Shown here piece after piece: positions 25,478 to 33,036 of a stretch of 41,249 nt of DNA. Origin of the DNA: Bacilli bacterium (GTDB lineage Bacteria; Bacillota_I; Bacilli_A; RFN20; DUOF01). Numbering within the stretch: position 1 is the stretch's first letter; each line of letters begins with the position of its first letter. Both the position numbers and the translations under genes were made by a program. The DNA is taken from NCBI GenBank assembly GCA_017517765.1, contig JAFWYE010000003.1:1-41249 (forward strand). Direction: 5' to 3'. The notes below the pieces were generated by a model, which was not told where the DNA came from, ran no database searches, and worked only from the letters and a program-made list of their open reading frames with translations.

Positions 25478-28105
25478 ATGAAGGACTTTAGAAATACAAA
25501 ATTTAAATGGACATTTAGAACATATCAACAAAGAGTTTTAGATAATACAAAAAAATATCTTAGAAATAAAAAGATACATATAGTAGCCGCTCCAGGTAGT
25601 GGTAAAACTATTTTGGGATTAGAGATTATATCTAGACTTAATTCTCCATGTATTATTTTATCTCCTACAGTTACAATAAGAGATCAATGGCAAGATAGAT
25701 TTGAAGAGGCTTTTTTAAATGAGGGAGAAGATATTAAAGACTATTTTTCTAACGATTTGAATAATATTAAATTAATGAATACTATTACATATCAAGCTCT
25801 TCATAGTGCCATTAATAATGTTAGTATTGCAGATGAAGATGAGGAACTTGATTATAGTCATCTTGATTTATTTAAAATTATTAAAGAAAAAAAGATTACT
25901 ACTATTTGTTTAGATGAGGCTCATCACCTTCAAAATGAGTGGCAAAAGGCTTTAGAAAAGTTTGTTAAGGGTTTAGAAGATAAGGTTAATATAGTGGCAT
26001 TAACTGCGACTCCTCCATATGATGCAAGTGAGGAAGAATGGAATAGATATATTAGTATTTGTGGTGAAATAGATGAAGAAATATTTGTTCCTGAGCTTGT
26101 TAAGCAAAATACACTTTGTCCTCATCAAGATTATGTATATTTTAATTATCCTAGTAAGGAAGAAATTGATGATTTTAAAGAGTATAGAAGTAAGGCATAT
26201 ATGGCTTTAGATGAACTTGTTGCTACTACTACATTTGCTAAACTATATAGGCTTGTTAATAGTAGATATAATTTTAACTATGGAAAAGTATATAAAGATA
26301 CAAAAGGATATACTGCGCTTTTATCTTTGTTTGAATACGCTAAATTGAGTGTAGATAAGAAAATAGTTAAGAATATGTGTGGAGATAAAGAGTTAGAGGA
26401 ATTGAGTTTAGCTAGTGCTGAGGGTGCTGTTAGATATATGCTTAATTCTGAAGATTTAGATGAATTAGAGAAAGAAGAAGTACTAAATATTTTCAAAAAA
26501 TATTCGCTTGTTAATAGAGGTAAAGTTAGTCTTGATTTAAATGAAAAATTGAGAAAGAAATTAGTTTCATCTGTTGGAAAACTAGAGAGCATTGAAAAGA
26601 TAGTAATAAGTGAGTATGGGGCATTAAAAAACAAACTTAGAATGTTAATACTTACAGATTTTATAAAGAAGGAATCTATTGGAGATATAGGAACAGATTG
26701 CAAGTTTGCTAATATAAGTATTGTTACAATATTTGAAAAAATAAGAAGAGCTAACACAGGAGTTAAACTGGCGGCTTTATCTGGAGGATTAGTAATTTTA
26801 CCACTAGAAATGGAAAAACTTTTAAATGAAGAATTTGGATTAACTAAAAAGGATATTAGTTTTAAGCAAATTAACGATACTAAATATGCTAAATGTGAGA
26901 TAAAGGGTACTAATAGAGATAAAGTTACTCTTATTACTGAGTTATTTAAAAGAGGGCATATAGAGGTGCTTGTAGGTACTAAATCTTTACTTGGTGAAGG
27001 TTGGGATTCTCCATGTATTAATTCACTTATACTTGCTAGTTTTGTTGGTAGCTTTATGTTGTCTAATCAAATGAGGGGTAGAGCAATAAGAATATTTAAA
27101 GATGATCCAAATAAAGTTTCAAATATTTGGCATTTAGTTACTCTAGAACCTAGTTATATTTTAGATAATGATAAGAGTATAAATAATGAAAATAGTATTG
27201 TTTCTTATGATTATAATACTCTTTCAAGAAGATTTAATTGCTTTGTTGGACCTAATTATGAAAAGGGCGTAATAGAAAGTGGTATGCCTAGATTAACTTG
27301 TATTAAAGGGCCATATACTCCAGAAGGCGTGGCTTCAATTAATGAAGAGATGACAAAGATGTCTCTAAATAGAGATGAGTTAAAAAACATTTGGCTAGGA
27401 GCATTAGGTGGAGATGGTAAATTATGTCTAGTTAATGTTATTTCTAAAAAGAAAAGATTACCTATTATTATGCCACTTATGTCTTTAGCAAAAGCTATTG
27501 GGATAAATTTAGCTTATATTTTGGCGCTTTTATTAGTGGTATCATGGGATTCTTCATTAAAGGTATTGGCAATAATTGTAGGTATTGTTTGCTTCTTTTC
27601 ATTACTGTCTAAGACCACTAATCATTTATCTATTTTCTTTAATCATGTTACTAGTAAAAAATCAATTAAGGGAATGTCTATGGTTATTTTAAATTCCTTA
27701 AAAAGTATTCAAAAGATTGATTATAAAGGTAAATTAAAGATTGTAGAGAGTGATGATAAGGAATCTTTTGAGATTGGTTTGGATCATGCTTCATTTGAAG
27801 ATGAAAGAACCTTTAATGAAGCTTTAAGAGAATTTCTCTCATTAGTAGAAGATCCTCGCTATATAATTATTAGAAAAAATATCTTTAAAAAGAGAGATTT
27901 TAAAGTTAGTTTTGCTCTTCCTAATACTTTAGGAGATAAAAGAGAACATGTAATGATATGTAATAAGTTTTTAAAGAAAAATATGGGTGTGATGGACATT
28001 GTATACACTAGAAGTGTATATGGTAAAATCAACATACTACATTATATAACTAATTCTTATGTTGTTAGAGGTAAGGATGTAGAAAGTAAACATAAAGTTA
28101 TTTAA
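25478..28105 (+). CDS. DEAH-type SF2 helicase with a C-terminal membrane hairpin
   Basis: An 875-residue superfamily 2 helicase. Motif I is APGSGKT (38-44), motif II DEAHH (146-150), motif III TATPP (176-180), motif V about 498-510 (GTKSLLGEGWDSP) and motif VI about 528-540 (NQMRGRAIRIF). An inserted charged region (about 240-420) separates the two RecA-like lobes. Beyond the helicase core, two hydrophobic segments at about 674-690 and 694-711 would form a membrane hairpin, followed by a soluble end of about 165 residues. A membrane-tethered SF2 helicase is uncommon. There is no nuclease or methylase neighbour. I chose ATG 25478 because GGTGAT precedes it. DNA or RNA specificity is unknown. 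Confidence 0.85.
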   Translation: MKDFRNTKFKWTFRTYQQRVLDNTKKYLRNKKIHIVAAPGSGKTILGLEIISRLNSPCIILSPTVTIRDQWQDRFEEAFLNEGEDIKDYFSNDLNNIKLMNTITYQALHSAINNVSIADEDEELDYSHLDLFKIIKEKKITTICLDEAHHLQNEWQKALEKFVKGLEDKVNIVALTATPPYDASEEEWNRYISICGEIDEEIFVPELVKQNTLCPHQDYVYFNYPSKEEIDDFKEYRSKAYMALDELVATTTFAKLYRLVNSRYNFNYGKVYKDTKGYTALLSLFEYAKLSVDKKIVKNMCGDKELEELSLASAEGAVRYMLNSEDLDELEKEEVLNIFKKYSLVNRGKVSLDLNEKLRKKLVSSVGKLESIEKIVISEYGALKNKLRMLILTDFIKKESIGDIGTDCKFANISIVTIFEKIRRANTGVKLAALSGGLVILPLEMEKLLNEEFGLTKKDISFKQINDTKYAKCEIKGTNRDKVTLITELFKRGHIEVLVGTKSLLGEGWDSPCINSLILASFVGSFMLSNQMRGRAIRIFKDDPNKVSNIWHLVTLEPSYILDNDKSINNENSIVSYDYNTLSRRFNCFVGPNYEKGVIESGMPRLTCIKGPYTPEGVASINEEMTKMSLNRDELKNIWLGALGGDGKLCLVNVISKKKRLPIIMPLMSLAKAIGINLAYILALLLVVSWDSSLKVLAIIVGIVCFFSLLSKTTNHLSIFFNHVTSKKSIKGMSMVILNSLKSIQKIDYKGKLKIVESDDKESFEIGLDHASFEDERTFNEALREFLSLVEDPRYIIIRKNIFKKRDFKVSFALPNTLGDKREHVMICNKFLKKNMGVMDIVYTRSVYGKINILHYITNSYVVRGKDVESKHKVI

Positions 28106-28127
28106 AAGTGCTTTCGGGCACTTTTTT
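28104..28127 (+). terminator. Rho-independent terminator after the helicase gene
   Basis: AAAAGTGC (28104-28111) pairs with GCACTTTT (28118-28125) around TTTCGG, followed by T. Confidence 0.87.
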
Positions 28128-28152
28128 AAATGTCTACTGATATTCGACATTT
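28128..28152. promoter_or_regulatory. Inverted repeat, possible self-operator of the HTH gene
   Basis: AAATGTC (28128-28134) and GACATTT (28146-28152) are exact reverse complements 11 bases apart, directly before the -35 box of a gene whose product has an XRE-type DNA-binding domain. Self-regulation is an inference from position. Confidence 0.4.
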
Positions 28153-28158
28153 GGGTAA

Positions 28159-28186
28159 TTGAAATAAATTTTTATGGTGTTATAAT
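28159..28186 (+). promoter_or_regulatory. Promoter of the HTH/P-loop/CYTH gene
   Basis: TTGAAA at 28159-28164, a 16-base spacer and TATAAT at 28181-28186, preceded by TGT, giving an extended -10 box. A GGGAGG ribosome site follows at 28196-28201. Confidence 0.78.
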
Positions 28187-28210
28187 TCTAATCGTGGGAG
28201 GTAATTAAAG

Positions 28211-29512
28211 ATGAATGATTATGGTTTTGGAGAGAGGATATATAAACTTAGAAATAAGTTTAAGATATCTCAAAGTGAGTTAGGAAATATGGTTGGTGTT
28301 TCTAATAAAGCAGTAAGTAAATGGGAGACTGGGGCTAGTAAACCTAGTATTGGAGTGATTAATAAACTTGCTACTATCTTTAGAGTTAGTGTAGATGAAC
28401 TTTTAAATGATGAATTAGAGCATCAAATTACAAAAATTGTTATTACAGGAGGTCCTTGTGCAGGTAAGACCACTGCTCAAAGTTGGATACAAAGTGAGTT
28501 TACTAAAAAAGGATATCAAGTTGTGTTTATAAGAGAAGGCGCTACAGATATTATTAGTGCGGGGTTAAATCCAAGTGTTTTAGTATCTAATAAAGATTTC
28601 CAAAAAGCTATTTTAAAATATCAACTAGAAAGAGAAAAAATAGTTTATGAAGCATGTAAGAGGGCTAAAAATAATAAAGTTCTTATTGTTTGTGATAGAG
28701 GGGCTCTAGATGGAAAGTGTTATATGTCTAACATTGAATATAGACAATTATTAAAAGAGTTAAATACTGATGAGATAGAGTTAAGAGATGGATATGATGC
28801 TATATTTCATCTTGTGACTGCTGCTAAAGGGGCAAAAGAATGTTATACATTAGAAAACAATGCTGCTAGAAGCGAAACTGTAGAACAAGCTGCAATTGCT
28901 GATGATAAAATTATTGCTGCCTACACTGGACACCCACATTTTAGAATTATTGATAATTCAACTGATTTTAAAACTAAGATGGTAAGATTAGTTAGTGAAA
29001 TATCAGCATTTTTAGGAGAACCAGAACCATTTGAAATTGAAAGAAAATATTTAATTGATTACCCAGATACTAAATATTTAGAGAGTTTAGATAATTGTGA
29101 TAAAGTTGAGATTATTCAAACTTACTTACTAAGTGAAGATAAAAATAAAGAAATAAGAATTAGACAACGTGGTAAAGATGGAAGTTATATTTATACTCAA
29201 ACTATTAAAGAAAAAGTTAATGATGTAAAAAGAATAGAAAGAGAGAAAAGATTAACTAAAGAAGAATATCTAGAGTTATTAATGAATGCAGATCCTAATT
29301 TAAGACAAATTAGAAAGACTAGATATTGTTTGTCAGAAAACGGATATTATTATGAGATTGATATTTTCCCATTTATGAAAGATAAAGCAATTATGGAAAT
29401 TGAATTAAAAGATGAAGATGAAAAGATTTTATTTCCTAAATTTATAAAGGTTATAAAAGAAGTTACTGATGATGTTAATTATAAGAATCATTCATTAGCC
29501 TTAATTAAATAA
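28211..29512 (+). CDS. XRE regulator / P-loop ATPase / CYTH triphosphatase-like fusion
   Basis: A 433-residue, three-part protein. Residues 8-65 are an XRE-type helix-turn-helix (ISQSELGNMVGVSNKAVSKWE). Residues 72-268 are a NadR/AAA_28-like P-loop domain with Walker A GGPCAGKT (80-87) and VLIVCDRG (157-164) as Walker B. Residues 274-433 are a CYTH triphosphate-tunnel domain starting EIERKYLI, with the ExExK signature E275, E277, K279. P-loop plus CYTH matches the TTD14 protein layout. The HTH suggests it senses a nucleotide or polyphosphate and controls transcription, but this is inference. Start ATG 28211 has a GGGAGG ribosome site and its own promoter. Confidence 0.85.
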   Translation: MNDYGFGERIYKLRNKFKISQSELGNMVGVSNKAVSKWETGASKPSIGVINKLATIFRVSVDELLNDELEHQITKIVITGGPCAGKTTAQSWIQSEFTKKGYQVVFIREGATDIISAGLNPSVLVSNKDFQKAILKYQLEREKIVYEACKRAKNNKVLIVCDRGALDGKCYMSNIEYRQLLKELNTDEIELRDGYDAIFHLVTAAKGAKECYTLENNAARSETVEQAAIADDKIIAAYTGHPHFRIIDNSTDFKTKMVRLVSEISAFLGEPEPFEIERKYLIDYPDTKYLESLDNCDKVEIIQTYLLSEDKNKEIRIRQRGKDGSYIYTQTIKEKVNDVKRIEREKRLTKEEYLELLMNADPNLRQIRKTRYCLSENGYYYEIDIFPFMKDKAIMEIELKDEDEKILFPKFIKVIKEVTDDVNYKNHSLALIK

Positions 29513-29571
29513 GAAAATAAACTAGTTTATTTTAAATTTATGTGATATATATGATTTAGGGGAGAAAATAT

Positions 29572-29826
29572 ATGTTAAGTGATTTTGAAATATTTTATAA
29601 GTATGATAATAAAAGTTTAACTGGATTTGGAAAAGTAAGTATTATCTACATTGATTCTAAAAGAAAAAGATATATTTTAAGTGAAGATGTAGATGAGAGA
29701 ACTATTGATAATAGTGATGAAGATGGTAATGAATATTATTCAATAGAGGTCAGTAAAGAAGTTTTTGCTATGTTAGTTGAGGGAGTAACTAGTAAAGGTT
29801 ATACGAAAATAGATGAAGAAAAATGA
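29572..29826 (+). CDS. Small unknown acidic protein
   Basis: This 84-residue protein has alternating strands and an acidic middle (SEDVDERTIDNSDEDGNE). No membrane segment or known motif is seen. AGGGGAG precedes the start. It sits between the CYTH fusion gene and the L21 leader and probably has its own weak promoter (TATGAT region near 29549). Confidence 0.6.
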   Translation: MLSDFEIFYKYDNKSLTGFGKVSIIYIDSKRKRYILSEDVDERTIDNSDEDGNEYYSIEVSKEVFAMLVEGVTSKGYTKIDEEK

Positions 29827-29837
29827 AATATAAATGT

Positions 29838-29866
29838 TTGACAGCATTTTGAATATGTGTTAACAT
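29838..29866 (+). promoter_or_regulatory. Promoter of the L21-L27-Obg operon
   Basis: A consensus TTGACA at 29838-29843, a 17-base spacer and TAACAT at 29861-29866, preceded by TGT (extended -10). It is followed by a structured leader of about 110 bases. Confidence 0.82.
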
Positions 29867-29869
29867 ATT

Positions 29870-29970
29870 GGCGTTGTGTCTCCATATGGAGCTACAACCG
29901 CACAAAAAAGGTCTAAAAAGTATATAATACTTTACCTTAATGGCGAGTCTTAGTGCCGTTTTAAAATAAT
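29870..29970 (+). ncRNA. L21-type ribosomal protein leader RNA
   Basis: Three helices can be drawn between promoter and rplU. The first has stem GCGTTGT (29871-29877) with ACAACCGC, enclosing the 12-base palindrome CTCCATATGGAG (29880-29891). The second is AAAGTAT (29918-29924) with ATACTTT (29928-29934), closed by GGT/ACC. The third is GGC (29942-29944) with GCC (29955-29957). Firmicute rplU genes commonly carry a structured leader through which the ribosomal protein controls its own operon. Assignment rests on position and folding, not a covariance search. Confidence 0.7.
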
Positions 29971-29986
29971 ATAGGAGGTGCATGTA

Positions 29987-30295
29987 ATGTACGCAGTAAT
30001 CGAAACTGGTGGAAAGCAAATTAAAGTTGCTAAAGGCGATTCAATCTTTGTTGAAAAATTAGATGTTAAAGAGGGAGAAAAAATTACATTTGATAAGGTT
30101 TTACTTATCGGTGGTGAATCAAGTAAAGTTGGTACTCCTTATGTTGCTAATGCTACAGTAACAGCTAAAGTTGAAAAGCAAGGTAAAGCTAAGAAAATTA
30201 TTGTATTCAAATACAAAAATAAAACTACTTACCGTAGAACTCAAGGACATCGTCAACCATATACAAGAGTAACAATTGAGTCAATCAATGCTTAA
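29987..30295 (+). CDS. rplU: 50S ribosomal protein L21
   Basis: The 102-residue length and the sequence ([17 protein letters not shown] at the start, [20 protein letters not shown] end) are those of bacterial L21, which binds 23S rRNA in the large subunit. I start at ATG 29987, 6 bases after a GGAGGTG ribosome site; a GTG three codons upstream is part of that site. The order L21 - Prp - L27 - Obg is the conserved Firmicute arrangement. Confidence 0.97.
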   Translation: MYAVIETGGKQIKVAKGDSIFVEKLDVKEGEKITFDKVLLIGGESSKVGTPYVANATVTAKVEKQGKAKKIIVFKYKNKTTYRRTQGHRQPYTRVTIESINA

Positions 30296-30305
30296 TTAAA
30301 TAATT

Positions 30306-30614
30306 ATGATAAAAGTAATAATCGAGAAAAATGATTCTATAATAAAAGTATTAGAGGTTAGTGGGCACTCTAACTATGATACAAAGGGTAAAGATATAGT
30401 TTGTGCTGGAGTAAGTGCAATAGTTGTTGGTGGAATTAATGCTTTAATTAATGAAAACAAAAAAGCTATTGATTATGAATGCAAGGAAGGCTATGCCAAG
30501 GTTATAGTGAAAAATATCGATAGTAATATCAAGATGATATTAGATGTAATAACTACTCAATTGTATACAGTTGAAGAAAGTTATCCAAAATTTATAAAAA
30601 TAATAGAGAAATAG
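30306..30614 (+). CDS. prp: Prp cysteine protease that trims ribosomal protein L27
   Basis: This 102-residue protein is of the Prp (YsxB) family. H21 in [20 protein letters not shown] and C33 form the catalytic pair. In Firmicutes this protease removes the N-terminal extension of L27, a step needed for ribosome assembly. Both partners are present here, because the next gene encodes an L27 with such an extension. The gene sits between rplU and rpmA as usual. Its ribosome site is weak, in keeping with lower output than its ribosomal neighbours. Confidence 0.93.
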   Translation: MIKVIIEKNDSIIKVLEVSGHSNYDTKGKDIVCAGVSAIVVGGINALINENKKAIDYECKEGYAKVIVKNIDSNIKMILDVITTQLYTVEESYPKFIKIIEK

Positions 30615-30625
30615 GAGGTAGAGTT

Positions 30626-30910
30626 ATGATTTTAAAGTTAGATTTACAATTATTTGCTTCTAAAAAGGGAGCAGGTTCTACTAAAAACGGAAGAGATTCT
30701 GAATCTAAACGTTTAGGTGCTAAGAAATCAGATGGAGAAGCAATTAATGCTGGTTCAATTATATATCGTCAAAGAGGAACTAAGATCCATGCAGGTAATA
30801 ATGTTGGACGTGGTGGAGACGATACATTATTCGCTTTAATTAGTGGATATGTTAAATATGAGCGTCTTGGTAAAGATAAGAAGCAAGTTTCAGTTTATCC
30901 AACTAAATAA
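30626..30910 (+). CDS. rpmA: 50S ribosomal protein L27 with a cleavable N-terminal extension
   Basis: A 94-residue L27. The N-terminus, [20 protein letters not shown], carries the extension ending in LQLF before ASKKG, the site that Prp cleaves between F and A in Firmicutes. The mature end (ASKKG) reaches toward the peptidyl-transferase centre. The rest ([20 protein letters not shown]) is typical L27. AGGAGG precedes the start, and a terminator follows. Confidence 0.96.
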   Translation: MILKLDLQLFASKKGAGSTKNGRDSESKRLGAKKSDGEAINAGSIIYRQRGTKIHAGNNVGRGGDDTLFALISGYVKYERLGKDKKQVSVYPTK

Positions 30911-30914
30911 TAAT

Positions 30915-30938
30915 AGCCCTTTTTAAGGGCTTTTTTTG
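30915..30938 (+). terminator. Terminator between rpmA and obg
   Basis: AGCCCTT (30915-30921) pairs with AAGGGCT (30925-30931) around TTT, followed by a T-run. It would reduce obg expression relative to the ribosomal genes, as no new promoter is evident before obg. Confidence 0.85.
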
Positions 30939-30963
30939 AATTAAAAAGGAGGTTGTAAGAAGT

Positions 30964-32241
30964 ATGTTTGTAGACAAGGCTAAATTACATATTAAAGCTG
31001 GGAAAGGTGGTAATGGTGCCATCGCTTTTCATCGTGAAAAATATATCGATAGAGGAGGACCTAGTGGAGGAGATGGAGGAAGAGGTGGTAGTATCTTCTT
31101 TACTTCAGTTTCTGGGCTTACAACTTTAATTGATTTTAAATATATTCATAAGATAATTGGTAATGATGGAGAAAATGGACAAATCGAGAATAGATATGGT
31201 AAAAGTGGCGAGGATATCTATGTAAATGTTCCTGTTGGTACTGTTGTTAGTGATGCTAAAACAGGTAGAATATTAGCTGATTTTAATAAGCCTGATCTTA
31301 CTATTGAAGTTGCTAAAGGTGGTAAAGGTGGTAAGGGTAATGCTAAGTTTGCTAATAGTAGAAATCAAACTCCTAAAGTGGCTGAAAATGGTGATCCAGG
31401 AGAAGAATATGATATTAGCTTAGAACTTAAACTATTAGCCGATGTTGGCCTTGTTGGATTCCCATCAGTTGGTAAATCTAGTTTACTTAGTGTTTTAACT
31501 AATGCTAAGCCTGAAATTGCTGATTATCATTTTACAACGCTTAAGCCTAATCTTGGTGTTGTATCAATTTTAAATGGTTACAACTTTGTTTTAGCTGATC
31601 TTCCAGGTCTTATAAATGGAGCAAGTGAGGGAAAAGGACTAGGATTAGAATTTTTAAGACATATTGAAAGATGTAGAGTAATACTTCATGTTATAGATAT
31701 GTCTGCTCATGATGGTAGAGATCCATATCAAGACTATTTAGATATTAATAAGGAACTAACTAATTATGGTATGCGTTTGATGGAAAGACCAATGGTTATA
31801 GCTGCCAATATGATGGATGTAGATGGAAGTGAGTTGTATTTAGAGGATTTTAAAGCTAAATTAAATAATCCATATGCTGAAATTTTCCCAGTTAGTGCAA
31901 TATCTAGAATTGGATTAGAACCACTTGTAAAAAGATTATATGAACTAGTTCAAACAACTCCTGAGTTTCCTTTATATGAAGAGGAGATTAAAGAGGTTAA
32001 TTATGTATATGAAAACGAAGACGAAATTCTTATTAATAAGAAGGGCAATAATGTATACATAGTTGAAGGTAAGAAAGTTGATGACTTAATTGCTAAGATT
32101 AATACAACTACATTTGAAGGTATGAATAAAGTATTATCAATTCTTAATAAGCTTGGCATGGAAGATAAGTTAAGAGAAAAGGGTATTAATAATGGAGATA
32201 CTGTAAGAATTGGTGATGTAGAATTTGAATACTTTGAATAA
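30964..32241 (+). CDS. obg: Obg GTPase
   Basis: A 425-residue, full-length Obg: glycine-rich N-terminal Obg fold (1-158), G domain (159-330) and C-terminal OCT domain (345-425). G1 is GFPSVGKSS and G3 is DLPG. G4, which selects guanine and normally reads NKxD, here reads NMMD (AANMMDVD), with lysine replaced by methionine. Obg takes part in late 50S subunit assembly and stress control. It lies downstream of rpmA with AAGGAGG as ribosome site. Confidence 0.96.
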   Translation: MFVDKAKLHIKAGKGGNGAIAFHREKYIDRGGPSGGDGGRGGSIFFTSVSGLTTLIDFKYIHKIIGNDGENGQIENRYGKSGEDIYVNVPVGTVVSDAKTGRILADFNKPDLTIEVAKGGKGGKGNAKFANSRNQTPKVAENGDPGEEYDISLELKLLADVGLVGFPSVGKSSLLSVLTNAKPEIADYHFTTLKPNLGVVSILNGYNFVLADLPGLINGASEGKGLGLEFLRHIERCRVILHVIDMSAHDGRDPYQDYLDINKELTNYGMRLMERPMVIAANMMDVDGSELYLEDFKAKLNNPYAEIFPVSAISRIGLEPLVKRLYELVQTTPEFPLYEEEIKEVNYVYENEDEILINKKGNNVYIVEGKKVDDLIAKINTTTFEGMNKVLSILNKLGMEDKLREKGINNGDTVRIGDVEFEYFE

Positions 32242-32284
32242 TAATAGATAAAAATGCATATTCTTTTTTAGGAGGATATGTATA

Positions 32285-32563
32285 GTGAAATTTCATATAG
32301 TAAAATATGGTGAAGGCAAAGAAAAAATAGCTAAATTATATAATCTAGAATTAGAGGATATTACTAGGCTTAATCCCACGATTAATAATCGAGAGTTGAT
32401 TGTTGGAGAGAAGATAAAAATTGGTGATAACAAAGAGTCTTTAATAGAAAATATTACTAAAATTTACTCTGATTCATCTAAAGATGAAAGTATAAAGGAA
32501 GAAATGTATATTTGTCCTCATTGCAAAAATATTATACTTATTCCTAAAAAACAAGAGCCTTAG
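32285..32563 (+). CDS. Small LysM-domain protein with a C-terminal CPHC zinc knuckle
   Basis: A 92-residue protein from GTG 32285, 9 bases after GGAGG (32271-32275). Residues 1-46 form a LysM-like fold (IAKLYNLELEDITRLNPTIN, ELIVGEKIKIG), which usually binds peptidoglycan or chitin. The C-terminal YICPHCKNIILIPKK has a CxxC pair. There is no signal peptide, so the LysM-like part would act in the cytosol or the protein leaves by another route. It is followed directly by a terminator. Confidence 0.7.
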   Translation: MKFHIVKYGEGKEKIAKLYNLELEDITRLNPTINNRELIVGEKIKIGDNKESLIENITKIYSDSSKDESIKEEMYICPHCKNIILIPKKQEP

Positions 32564-32575
32564 GGCTCTTTTTAC
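32553..32575 (+). terminator. Rho-independent terminator
   Basis: AAGAGCC (32553-32559) pairs perfectly with GGCTCTT (32564-32570) around a 4-base loop, followed by TTT. The stop codon is inside. Confidence 0.86.
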
Positions 32576-32632
32576 ATTACATAATATTGCAATTGAGATT
32601 ATAAAATGATAAAGTTAAGTGTAGGTGATAGT

Positions 32633-33016
32633 ATGCAAGAAACATTTGAACTTGGTATAAATAATGTGTTTTATTGGATCATCTGGTTCTTTGAACTTTT
32701 AGGTGCTCTGGTTATGGTGGCAGGTGCTATTTATAGTTGCGTGAAATATGTTATTTGTCAAATAAAGCACAAACCATATTCGATTAAGGTTATGATAGGA
32801 AATTATATGTCTATAGGATTAGAGCTAATGCTTGTTGCAGAGGTGTTAAAAACTGTTATTACAAATAATAGAACCATGGAAGAGTTTATTATATTAGCTT
32901 CAATTATCTTACTTAGAGCAACTCTTAGCTTGCTTATTCATTGGGAGCTTAAGACAGAAGAAAAGAAAATGGATGTTGCGGATAAGAAAACTAAAAGACT
33001 TAAACAAGTTGATTAA
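32633..33016 (+). CDS. DUF1622 membrane protein
   Basis: This 127-residue protein has three hydrophobic helices. NVFYWIIWFFELLGALVMVA and IGLELMLVAEVLKTVI with ILLRATLSLLIHWEL match the conserved blocks of DUF1622, a small membrane family of unknown function. The frame is open from 32606, but that ATG overlaps a TATAAA-type -10 box. ATG 32633 has GGTGAT before it and is preferred. Confidence 0.82.
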   Translation: MQETFELGINNVFYWIIWFFELLGALVMVAGAIYSCVKYVICQIKHKPYSIKVMIGNYMSIGLELMLVAEVLKTVITNNRTMEEFIILASIILLRATLSLLIHWELKTEEKKMDVADKKTKRLKQVD

Positions 33017-33036
33017 TACATAAAGGGGGAGTTTAA

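Noticed and set aside
26278..26757. Minus-strand open frame of 159 codons inside the helicase gene
   Set aside because: It lies wholly within a well-supported helicase coding region, with low-complexity Ser/Leu content typical of an antisense shadow.
25478..28105. Restriction-modification or known defence helicase system
   Set aside because: No methylase, nuclease or specificity subunit is adjacent, and the helicase lacks an attached nuclease motif that I can see.
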